From Lobosporangium transversale (lineage: Eukaryota > Mortierellomycota > Mortierellomycetes > Mortierellales > Mortierellaceae), in the NCBI RefSeq assembly GCF_002105155.1, contig NW_019028980.1, forward strand, positions 248,001 through 312,000: DNA of 64,000 nt. Direction: 5' to 3'. The first letter of the stretch is position 1. Every line of letters starts with the position of its first letter. The position numbers and the translations under genes were made by a program. Positions 42,108 through 51,796 of this stretch are shown here, in pieces. A model generated the notes under the pieces. The model saw only the letters and a list, made by a program, of their open reading frames with translations, did no database searches and had not been told where the DNA came from.

Positions 42108-45100
42108 AAAGGGGGGGTCGCTAGCATTTAGTACCTAGCGTGTTGTTACATACTACAAGAAGAATGGTAAGACACGAACCTGTTGGCAGAACGAGCAACG
42201 TCGACTCATAAGCTAGGATTCTCTTAACAGCATCTAACTGCCCTTCCCGGAAAGATGGATAACCCCACACTTTCTTTAAAACATGTTCTAGATTCACTCG
42301 AAAACCCTCAGCAATGCTGTTCTGCGTATCTTCATCGCTATTATACTCGTTTCTCAGCTGTATCTCCTCAATATACTCATCTGGATCGCCAATATCTCCA
42401 AAATGTGACTGCAAATATTTTTTCGAGAGTGTCACAACGTACGGATCAGTAACATCATTGACATTACCATACCACGGTGTGTCATCCTCGTCTTCTTCGT
42501 CATCCTCAATTAACATGTCTTTGTCAGCTAAAGTCATCGCCAGGGCGGCCTCTTCAATATCCTTATCGAACTCCGTGCGCCAACTCTCCTGATCAAATGG
42601 CATTCGGCCGGTACTTGGTCCTCCTGCTCCATAGCCTCTGAATTTCGAGTTCGCGAAACGTGATTTGCCACGAATGCTGCCTTTCTTGAAGCCACGGCCT
42701 TGGAGATTATATGCAACATAATTGCCATCAGCTACAGGGCCTCCAAATTTGCTGGTCGACTGACGGGATCCAACTCGATTTTGACCAGTAGTGGATAGAG
42801 TGCTTCTATCACTTTTGACCATTGGTTTATTCGAGTCACCCCAGCCATATTCCTTAACGCCATCTATAATGCTAGCATCAGCCCCATCTGCCTTAGTTTG
42901 TTCCTGTCTTATGTTTTGTTCTTGAGATATTGTTGCCTCCTCATCGTTATCCTCCTCTTCACTACCTTGCACAGCAGAGTTCGGCGCTTTCCGTGAACGG
43001 GATGAAGGCTTAGTAGCACGCATTGCTGCTTCAGCTTTTTCAGAGGGCGCAACAGCAACTATTTCCATAAACCAGGCGTGAGACATCAAGAATTAAAAGG
43101 CTGCTATGAGTAATATATCCTCATATATAGCTCCAAATCTAAATTCCATCAGTGAAACTTACTTTTGTGAAGACGTGTCGATCTCTTCTGGGTATATCGT
43201 TTTTTTGGCAGTGCTTTACGGGTTGGGCCAAACGGCGTCTGCTCCATCATATCTTGTTCGCTGTTGTAATCAGCCCAGTCTGTGTCATTGCCTTGCTCAA
43301 CGACAACGCCGTTTAGAGGAGCATCCTGAATACTAGTATCATTACTTGAGGCCACCTTAGCCCTAGCATTCTTTTCTTGATGGGTTCCTAAAAATTCCTC
43401 CTCAAATTGTTTATCCTCTTCTTGACTAGCCATAAGCAGAGTAGATCGGATGGTCCGCCTCCTGTAATGCGAATGAAAGCCAGCTGGCACAACAAAGAGA
43501 TCAACATCTGACCTGGCACTTCCAGGAGTTGTCTGAGAAAATGTCAGGCTGGGTTGTTGGCTTGGTGTCCTAGGTACGGTTGAAGTGCGTGAGGGACTTG
43601 ATTGAGTCGGCAACATCAATTCTGCCATGTTTTTGATTGTTCCCGTCATATCAGCCTCAGGTGTTCGAGGGGTGATTTGAACAGCTGAATGTTGGGAGGA
43701 ACTAGCCACATTCCATTCTTCATCAGCACTGAATCCTTGGGAACTTTGCATAGCCAAAGATGATGATACAAGGTCTGCAATGACGGGTGCTGATGGTCTA
43801 GGTATTTTCCTTTGACGCCGGTTGTTCATACCACCAAAGAGTGGTGACGTCCTTGGACGTGTCGGCGATTGGAATGGGTTAGGCAGATGTAGGCTATTTG
43901 TCCTCATTGATGTTGGAGTTCGAGGTGAACGAGAGGGTGTAGTAGAATGAGGCAGCCGCTGGATCGCCGCAGCTCTAATTGTTGGTGATACTGGGAATCC
44001 AGATGAATGCTCTGCATTCTCCGCAACGTGTTCACTGATAGTAAAGAGGTTCGAAGGTGATTTGAGAGAAGGTGATTGAGCCATCGACCTCCTACTGCTA
44101 CCACTCTTTGATGGCGATGGACCATTGGATTTGATCCGCTGTGATTTCGGTGTGCTGATGCCAGCAAGGAACTGATAACGATCTTCTCCACTTTTACTGC
44201 TTCGACTGGGTGACATAAAACCAGCTGTGCTGACGACCTTGCGAGGTGATACAAATTCGACTTCCTGTTTCCTGGATGGTGTTCTCATCCCTGCTGTCGC
44301 ATCATATGTCCGAGACTCCTTTGTTGGAGTCCGAGGCACTGTACTGTCATTTGAGGCTTCAGCATAAGTTGTTTGTCCTGTTGAAGTCTCTGTGGTTTTT
44401 TCTGGCACTTTTGTTTCCTTTGCTGCCAACGCTTTCTTGATCTTTCCATATGTCCTATATTTCTTGACTTGAAATATTATACACGTCATCGATTAGAGTT
44501 TGTTCATGTAAAAAAAAAAAAATTAAAGCTGATGGATCAACAACCTTCAATGCATCCAACTCATCTCAAAACTTACCCATAACGTCATCCTTAGCAATGT
44601 CCTCCTGAGTAGCTGCACGTTGGTGGGTCGCTTTAAAGCTGGCTTCCCAGGCTTTCAATTCTTTCCGGGCCTGCTTCAAATCTTCTGTAGTCACCTTGCG
44701 GTAATCGATTGTATATCCAGAGCGTTGACTCTTTGATCTACTCCGAGATTCAGGCTGTATATGCTGTTGCGATGTACTTGGTGATGAAGGCAGTACAGTC
44801 GTAGGCGTCGGTACATCGGCACTTTGGGATGGTATAGACTCCGTAGAAGTAGTATTAGTACTGGTAATAGTATTAATGTCAGCATTGGATTGCTTTGAAG
44901 GGACCCGATTGATAGAGAGATTTGGTTTGCTGGTTGCCAGGAAAGGATTACTCTCTTCATAGAAGGAGCTGTCGACTATATGAAGAGAACCAGCTGCTGG
45001 ATGAAGGTTTTCATGAGCATCGCCTGCAATGCGCTGTGAGCCTCCTACTCTTCGTGAATTTGAACGAGGTCTTGCGATAGGTCGTGCCTGAATCGGAATG

Positions 45101-45108
45101 TTGTCCAT
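39060..45108 (-). CDS. RECQL4: RECQL4-type RecQ helicase with Sld2-like N-terminal domain
   Basis: Five exons (45108-44577, 44467-43163, 43058-42180, 42064-41898, 41768-39060) encode about 1,863 residues. Residues about 140-195 match the Sld2/DRC1 homology region: [20 protein letters not shown], then the exon junction, then [13 protein letters not shown] long Ser/Pro/Thr region rich in SP/TP sites follows. Next is a RECQL4-like basic motif ([20 protein letters not shown]), then the RecQ core: Walker A LPTGSGKS at 903-910 (split by an intron), DEVH at 1010-1013, [14 protein letters not shown] (RecQ4 signature) and motif [12 protein letters not shown] at about 1217-1226. The C-terminal 600 residues are acidic and helical. 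In animals this architecture links replication initiation (Sld2 role) with helicase activity. The SP/TP sites suggest CDK control. Exon 5 uses the acceptor GAGCAG, since the frame upstream contains a stop. Confidence 0.92.
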
Positions 45109-45982
45109 ATGTTGAACAAGGTGGCTGCTTCACAATGTAAAAATGTAAAAGTACAAAGAGAGAAAAAAAAAAAAAAAAAAAAAAATACACAATATACAGT
45201 GCACAAGTGCACAGACAAATATCCTCGATTAATAAGGGATAGGAAAGTTGGTAATGGACAAATTGAAATGATGGGTGAACTGGATGCAATGAAAAGCCTT
45301 GAAAAGTGCCAGTCATGAAAATAAATAATCGCGACGCGACTTCTCAAGAAAAGGTACAAAAAGCCACAGCCGCGTTTTAAAATTTGAACCCCGCGACGTG
45401 TCACCATTTCTACCAAAAAAGGATTGGATTTGGAATCAACGTTATTTATAAGGCTGTCTGGTGACTACATCGATGTCAAGGCGGAATAACTGCCCTTACT
45501 TGAGAAATGCGCCTAAATATTACAAATATTTCTCTGAATAGGAAAAGAAACTATTAAATATCTACCTCATTAGGTCTACAGCAGACACTGAAATTTGTGT
45601 CAAAGCTTAACATAGCCCGCATACCGCTGTATCAGTATTTCTGTTCAGGAATCAGTGCTATCGGGTAACTACAGGAAGACTGCAGGAGCAAATAATGGAC
45701 GAAACGACGGAGAAAACATACAAAGTATTAGATAGGCATCATATACATTTGTAGCTTATCAAGTCATTAACTGAGGCACAGGCACAACCTGCATAAACCG
45801 ATAGCGTTGCATCATAATGTGGCTATAATGAAGGTAGAGATAGGGAGGCATTCAGGTTTGTATTCGCTATCACTACATGAATTATGAATCCGGTCATCCG
45901 CGTCGTATATGGATATTGGGGACACTTTGAAGCTTAGTAAACATGAGATATCCATGACAAGGGTATTATTTCTATTTCTCTT

Positions 45983-46015
<33 letters not shown>

Positions 46016-46583
46016 AGAGCCAAAGTGTCGCCAATTGCTCTTGGACCAGCAACACATTGATGCCTTTTGTACTGTAAGAACGGACGATGAATGTGCTACT
46101 TGAATCTAAGTTGACATGGTGTCCTGTTATAACTTTTATTATAGGCTTCTTGGTATAATGATATGGGGGCCACTACCAGTATTATTGATGCGTTGTGTAG
46201 TAGCATCAGTAGCACCATAACTAATCTACTTTACGCTTTGAAGGCAGTTGTTGCCGCGCTTGAAACGCAATGACTGAGCGTCCTTGACACTGTCGTGAGC
46301 TTAAAACAACCAAGAAATCAACTGGCACTGGACTTTAAATCAATAATCTACATGCCTCTCATGCCTAAGCAGTTTGGGATAACTTCATGAGTGGCTTCAT
46401 ATCCCTTGGCTCCCCAAAGTCTTGTGAATAATGATAGGTATTGACAGCTCTATGAACCACTAATTGCATACAGCATTCTAGAGAATTCTGAAAGCTCTAC
46501 ATTAAGGGGCTCTAATTAGTATCTTAAAGATACCCTTTCCTTCTTACATCATCATTTCTTTCATTTCATGACAATCCATCACC
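45109..46583. other. Divergent spacer, RECQL4 / F-box gene
   Basis: 1.47 kb with an A tract at 45161-45185 and a T tract at about 45985-46013. No RNA gene, repeat family or coding frame is recognised. Confidence 0.5.
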
Positions 46584-48203
46584 ATGACAAAACAACATCC
46601 GGAAATCCTGAACGCAAAATCAACTGCTGTGTTGGGGTCATCGGCTGACAAGAGTGTCAGTGCGGTGACAATGATGACAACAGGAACAGTTACAACAGCA
46701 CCGCCTCTCCTTAATACGCTTGAAGCAGATTATCTCAACCTTCCACTCGAACTCTGGAGACTGGTCTTCCAGTTCTTATCTCACTCGGATATTCTTCATG
46801 GGGCGCTTGTTTCGCCTAACCTCACCCTCTCCCAATTCTGCCAATCACAGATTTGGTCCCTCATCACGGCAGAAGATTGGGTTTTTGAAGGCTTTCATCA
46901 AGGATTGACTCGAAACGCTTCTCGAGTTCGTCGAATTACTTGTAGTGCCAAGGCTCAGCTCGATGCTATAGCAGCACCTTGGTGCCGAGGCATCACTCAC
47001 CTTGATATTGAGCAGATGCGGTTCTTGAGTAGCACCGTTCTGGAAAGAATCCTTGAACATAATTGTGAATCTCTACAAACTCTGAAAGTCCGATTAGATA
47101 GGACTACATTCCAGATGGTGACAGAAAAAATTGCAAAGATGCGCGAATTGAAGGAGCTGTATCTACAGCATTGGGAGGGTATTTATCCTGAGGCATTGGA
47201 GGCTATTTTGCGTTCCTGCCCTCAAATTGAAGTTTTATCACTAGGTCATAATTCACTCTATCCCTTTAAACTTGAGAATCTGAACAGGGAATCGAGCTCG
47301 CTGAAGAGAGAACAGCAAGAGCAAACTTTAATTGTGCCATTCAGGATTCGAGCAATGGTATTAGATGGAGCTGTCATATTCCATGACGAGCTCGTCTTGA
47401 ACTTGGCTTCCCAATGCCCAGACTTGCGTGTATTGTCAATGCAAGGTTGCTTTGGTATCCGGTTGTCGACAGGGTTTATGATGTCGCTTGCACAATTCTG
47501 TCCCAAATTGGAAAGATTTAATCTTACAAACCAATCGATCACAGACGATTTCTTTCAAACTTTGTTCTGTACAATGCCTCATTTGAAAGAAATCAAAGTC
47601 TCAGGATCTGCTTTATCGGACGACGATGTCAAGGTCATGATCGAACACTGTGGATCAACACTTGATACTCTGGACATCGGATTGTGTCCCTCTCTCAGCA
47701 GTCACTCGGTTCTTGCGATTTTAATGGGCTGTCCTCGACTGACTCATCTGGATGCTCATGGTGTTGATTTTAATCCTCGGGATATGGAACCAACAGATCA
47801 ATGGGCCTGCACCGAATTAAAATCACTCTATTTAGAAATATTGCTGCCCAAACGCACTCATTACCCTGTTGGGGAACCGGATCGTATCAGGACTCAACTC
47901 TATCAGCAGTTGGCGCGCCTCACTCAATTGAGGTCTCTACAACTAAGTGGAGGGTCGAAAGACAGAGGAGTGAATGTTCTGGAAATGTCACTTCTGACAG
48001 GTCTTGATCAATTGGTGACATTGAGATCTCTTGAACGGCTAGATGTCAAGAGGTTGAACCATGCAATCAGGAGTGCGGAAATCTCTTGGATGTTCAAAGT
48101 CTGGCCGCGACTTCAGGGACTGGGTATCCTCTTAGATTCAAACGCGGACATAGAGTTAATGCGAGCTGTTCATAGAAAAAATAGGAATATATTTGTGTGG
48201 TAG
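46584..48203 (+). CDS. F-box / leucine-rich-repeat protein (539 aa)
   Basis: A single exon. After a 48-residue Thr/Ser-rich lead, residues about 50-95 form an F-box: YLNLPLELWRLVFQFLSHSD followed by SPNLTLSQFCQSQIWSLI. About a dozen leucine-rich repeats follow (LRVLSMQGCFGIRLSTGFM, LKEIKVSGSALSDDD, LDTLDIGLCPSLSSHS). F-box proteins are substrate receptors of SCF (Skp1-Cullin-F-box) ubiquitin ligases, with the LRRs as the usual substrate-binding surface; the target is unknown. Its C-terminal 170 residues resemble those of the facing gene at 48320-50569, so the two look like paralogues. Strong AATAAA-like signals follow the stop. Confidence 0.85.
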   Translation: MTKQHPEILNAKSTAVLGSSADKSVSAVTMMTTGTVTTAPPLLNTLEADYLNLPLELWRLVFQFLSHSDILHGALVSPNLTLSQFCQSQIWSLITAEDWVFEGFHQGLTRNASRVRRITCSAKAQLDAIAAPWCRGITHLDIEQMRFLSSTVLERILEHNCESLQTLKVRLDRTTFQMVTEKIAKMRELKELYLQHWEGIYPEALEAILRSCPQIEVLSLGHNSLYPFKLENLNRESSSLKREQQEQTLIVPFRIRAMVLDGAVIFHDELVLNLASQCPDLRVLSMQGCFGIRLSTGFMMSLAQFCPKLERFNLTNQSITDDFFQTLFCTMPHLKEIKVSGSALSDDDVKVMIEHCGSTLDTLDIGLCPSLSSHSVLAILMGCPRLTHLDAHGVDFNPRDMEPTDQWACTELKSLYLEILLPKRTHYPVGEPDRIRTQLYQQLARLTQLRSLQLSGGSKDRGVNVLEMSLLTGLDQLVTLRSLERLDVKRLNHAIRSAEISWMFKVWPRLQGLGILLDSNADIELMRAVHRKNRNIFVW

Positions 48204-48319
48204 TTTTTTTTTTTTTTTTTTTTTTTTAATTTAGTTTAATTTAGTTTAGTTTTGAGTTATGAGTAGACGATACAATAAAAGTTAAGACTGAATTCTTTTT
48301 TTTTTTTTTTTTTTTTTTT

Positions 48320-50569
48320 TTAATACAGGCATATACCCATCCCTGGTCGGACTTGGGATAGCCATTCTATTGCTTTATTAATCTTTTCATATCCTCGACT
48401 ATAAGAGGCTCGATCTTTACTCACGTCTATGAAGCACAGGCGTGGCCAATGTTCAATCATCCATGCTGCATCCTCCCATCCCAGCGTCTTGACCATCCTT
48501 CGTAAATCCAATCTTTCTAAACAATGTAATGTGTCTAGTGCCTCCAGACCACTCTCTAATGTCAAATCTATACCTGCTTCCGCCCCCCCTACACGATGCC
48601 CCCCCCCTAAACCCAATACTTTCAGCCTCGTTAATGCTGCTAGCTGGTCGTATACACGCTTGCGTACATTTTTGACACTATCGAACACAAGCTCTGCTTC
48701 CGTTGGAGCAACAGCAGAGGCAGGGGTGAAGGCATAAATCTCGATGTCTAGCCTCAACGTCTCCAGTCCTCGACATGCCCACATCTCTGTACCTTGATTT
48801 CCTACATCGCGACCATTCAACACTACCCCCTGCGCGCTTATAGCCTTGAGTGATACACATGTTCGAAGCAAATGGTCTAAAGATGGGCTCTGGATACCAC
48901 GAGTGCCGTCTAGATTCAAACTCACAATGTCTTTACAATGTATTCGGACTGCATCCAACGCGCCTCGAGTAAATCCTGTTCCCCCAGCATGAAGCCATCG
49001 TAACTGAGGATTGTGTCGGCACAACGAGACAAAGAATTCATCCTGAAGATCCATGGCTTGTCCTCGAAACTCGATTTTGGAAAGATTAGGGCAGACTTGC
49101 GACAAAATGGATGCGAAACGCGAGGATGGATAAAACCCCCATCCATCCAGTAATGAAAGGTGTTGCAAATGAGGGCATTGGCGTGTTAGATTGACGAGGA
49201 ATTCTTGACGTAGGCCTGCTTGATGTAGAGAGAGCGATCTGATCTGGCTCTGTAGGGTATTGGGTAAGTTTTGCCCCTTCATGCTTAGTTGATGCATATG
49301 GTGCTGATCTTGAGGACGAGTCATAGCTATTGTAGGAGTCATTGGGCACAAATCTAATGCTGGATCCTGTATAAAGGTTGTGGTATAAAGAGCAGCTCTC
49401 TTACTATATATTTCTAGCGGATCTTGATACTGAGGCATTGCTGACCCATTTCGCCCTTTGATTGGGTCGTCATACCTCTCTAATAGGATATGTGTCTCGG
49501 AAGGTGCTGTGCCGATCAACTTTGGCTTGTGGAGCCGTGACTGATCTGAATCAAAGAGAGCTCGAAGAGTGAATTGTGTAAAATCGTTTTCGCCCAATGA
49601 GAGATGAAATAGCTTTGGACACATTTCCATGATTAATTGTAACGAGTATTCTTGAAAATCCCTCCATGCATTCAACGACAGCATCTCAAGGTTATCCAGC
49701 TGGGAAAGCGCGCTCAATAAGTGAGGAGGGAATCTCCCCTGAGGTTCTAATTGCAATGAGCGCAAGCCCTTATTGGCCCTGATGACTTGTACAAGATCGT
49801 CCGCCATTTGGAGGAACGAGTCGTAGGTCTCTTTTGGTGGCGACGTGGTAGCAATATGATTAGTCATAGTCATAGTCATCGTCGGTTTTCTTCCATTCTC
49901 AGTTGTTCTTGGAGTAGTAATGACGCTTTGTTGACGATGAATGCGACCACCATTATCATTATTGGCATCGGCCCTTTCTTTGATCGAATTGCGGATTCGG
50001 GACACGTCCAGTACTACCAAGTTGCGACAATACAAGCTCACACGTCCAAGGTCTGTGCCTGGTCCGCAATGAAGTGACAAGATTTGTGACCCATGGTGGT
50101 GCCAGTTTTCCTGGAAAAATTTATTCTCCCACGCCTGTAGAGGAATACTTGTCCAGAGTAATGGTGCACTGCATGCTCTGAACTGCTTGGAGACACGGCT
50201 TGCATAGTTCAATGCTGATCTATCAAGATATAGACATATTTCTTGAAGAATCTCTGGAATAGATAATGGACTAGGTCTTGAGCTAGGAATATCTCCAGAA
50301 CTGGAACTGAGATCATTGTCACTGCTGCTCGTAATTGCTCCCCCTGAATCGAAACTCTGTCTAATACCATGCGCTGCAGCAGTAGTAGGGATCCTGTTCG
50401 TTTTTAGAGTAAGGATCAAAGCGTTTGCACTGTCGGTAATTGAACTAGGCACACAAAGTTGTTGAGTAAAACTTAGAGAAGGCGAGAATGGGCCTGTTAT
50501 GGAATTTTTCGATAGGGACACTGTGTCTAACGTGGCCGACGAGGGACGAGACATGAGCACATCTGCCAT
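48320..50569 (-). CDS. F-box / leucine-rich-repeat protein (749 aa)
   Basis: A single exon. The N-terminal 95 residues are Ser-rich and disordered. The F-box lies at about 100-145 (LSIPEILQEICLYLDRSALN, then SRVSKQFRACSAPLLWTSI). LRRs follow, with an inserted Asn/Arg/Thr-rich loop at about 200-245 and a second disordered insert at about 345-420. The C-terminal part, with MWACRGLETLRLDIEIYAF, RKRVYDQLAALTRLKVLGL and LHCLERLDLRRM, aligns with the equivalent region of the neighbour at 46584-48203. An SCF substrate-receptor role is inferred from the family. The two genes are tail to tail with 116 bp between stops, a spacer that has a T tract at each end. Confidence 0.85.
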   Translation of the reverse strand: MADVLMSRPSSATLDTVSLSKNSITGPFSPSLSFTQQLCVPSSITDSANALILTLKTNRIPTTAAAHGIRQSFDSGGAITSSSDNDLSSSSGDIPSSRPSPLSIPEILQEICLYLDRSALNYASRVSKQFRACSAPLLWTSIPLQAWENKFFQENWHHHGSQILSLHCGPGTDLGRVSLYCRNLVVLDVSRIRNSIKERADANNDNGGRIHRQQSVITTPRTTENGRKPTMTMTMTNHIATTSPPKETYDSFLQMADDLVQVIRANKGLRSLQLEPQGRFPPHLLSALSQLDNLEMLSLNAWRDFQEYSLQLIMEMCPKLFHLSLGENDFTQFTLRALFDSDQSRLHKPKLIGTAPSETHILLERYDDPIKGRNGSAMPQYQDPLEIYSKRAALYTTTFIQDPALDLCPMTPTIAMTRPQDQHHMHQLSMKGQNLPNTLQSQIRSLSLHQAGLRQEFLVNLTRQCPHLQHLSLLDGWGFYPSSRFASILSQVCPNLSKIEFRGQAMDLQDEFFVSLCRHNPQLRWLHAGGTGFTRGALDAVRIHCKDIVSLNLDGTRGIQSPSLDHLLRTCVSLKAISAQGVVLNGRDVGNQGTEMWACRGLETLRLDIEIYAFTPASAVAPTEAELVFDSVKNVRKRVYDQLAALTRLKVLGLGGGHRVGGAEAGIDLTLESGLEALDTLHCLERLDLRRMVKTLGWEDAAWMIEHWPRLCFIDVSKDRASYSRGYEKINKAIEWLSQVRPGMGICLY

Positions 50570-51308
50570 TCACAGACACAAATGGAATGGAATGAAGTGG
50601 AATAAGTGTAATGAGATGGAGGGGTAGGAAACAGTAACTGTTCGTAAAACAAAAGAAAAAAAACAAAAAAAAAACACATGCATTGCAGGATAGCGAGCAG
50701 TCCGTCGCATTAATTAAAGTGACAATGACGGCGTATCATAAAAGTGCCTTCATCCTTGATCGCAAATACCTTTATGTATATTTGTAGCAACAGAGGCATT
50801 CAATAACCTTTGAAAGCTATAGGTGTTATCGTTGTTTAATTGAAGTGTTCCTGTGTCCCATCCAACAATGTGAGATTAGACCGTGGGAAGAAAAGTATCT
50901 TTTGTTGTGCTTTAAAAATAAAATAAAATATTTTCTTTTTGAAGAATTTGGGTGTTCTGTGTAAGCTTCAGCTGCATACATGTCCTTACAACTTCTTTAC
51001 TGGAATGCAGTGCTTTCTCAGTGCGTCGCGTCCTCTACACATTTATGGTATTATTGTTCATGTGTTATGCTCGTTGTTTCCCCTTGATCACTTGGACCAT
51101 CCTTTGCATGTGAACTACAACAAATCTCCTCTTATCCAGTTTTTTGCGAGATGATAAGGAAAGATAGACAGGTGAACAGACAAAAAAGATCCAAAGATGT
51201 AAACTAGTTCGGTCGGCCCGGAGCCTCCTTGAAGGCATGAATTTTCGATTTTTTGGTTTGTTTATGAATGATCAGCAGTGCTTGCAGTCTACAGCTTGTC
51301 AAGCGACC

Positions 51309-51342
51309 CGATGTTTACACCAATGGGAAGTAGTAAACATCG
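51309..51342. promoter_or_regulatory. Inverted repeat with paired forkhead-like cores
   Basis: Arms CGATGTTTAC (51309-51318) and GTAAACATCG (51333-51342) are perfect 10-bp inverted copies separated by 14 bp. Each contains the TGTTTAC/GTAAACA forkhead core. The pair lies about 455 bp before the P450 start. Binding is inferred from the motif only. Confidence 0.4.
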
Positions 51343-51557
51343 TAAGCATCCACTCATGGAAGCGAAACCACATAGTCCAGTATTGAACTAAGACTTCAAG
51401 TCTATTGATAATTGGCTTAAGACTGTGGGCAAAAACAGCTATTGGCTCATAGGGAAAGAAGGGGGGATCCGAGAGGACATGGCGACAACGAAGACATGAA
51501 TGAATGTCCGGCCTTTGACCACCGTGTAGGCTTTCGTTGGATGTGTAGAACGCGTGT

Positions 51558-51597
51558 AAAACCCCCCTAAAACATTATGAGAAGAGAGGGGGGTTTT
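51558..51597. promoter_or_regulatory. Inverted repeat with CCCCCCT/AGGGGGG arms
   Basis: Arms AAAACCCCCCT (51558-51568) and AGGGGGGTTTT (51587-51597) are perfect 11-bp inverted copies with an 18-nt spacer, about 70 bp upstream of the P450 TATA-like box. Each arm contains a stress-response-element core (AGGGG/CCCCT). In RNA or single-stranded DNA they would form a stable hairpin. Confidence 0.45.
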
Positions 51598-51662
51598 TTT
51601 TTAATTTTTTTTGGCTTTATTGATGTTTACGTTCTGCGTTCGCCTCGCCTTCCTTGTATTAA

Positions 51663-51670
51663 TATATAAA
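51663..51670 (+). promoter_or_regulatory. TATA-like box of the P450 gene
   Basis: A TATATAAA-type sequence lies about 127 bp before the ATG, followed by a CT-rich leader. Confidence 0.45.
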
Positions 51671-51796
51671 CCCCTTTACTCCTCTCCACATTTTCCTTCA
51701 AGCCCACACCCGCGTTTCTTTCTTCCAAATTATCCTATTGTCACCTTACAGTCTCTATTTGCTAAAAAAAAAAAAAAAATCCCCCGTTTTACAGCC

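Larger units (their letters stand above)
50570..51796. other. Divergent spacer, F-box gene / P450
   Basis: 1.23 kb holding two short perfect inverted repeats and a TATA-like box before the P450 start, listed separately. No gene supported. Confidence 0.5.

Noticed and set aside
51611-51796. Upstream in-frame extension of the P450
   Set aside because: It reads through the TATA-like box and an A run; the ATG at 51797 gives a normal P450 anchor sequence.
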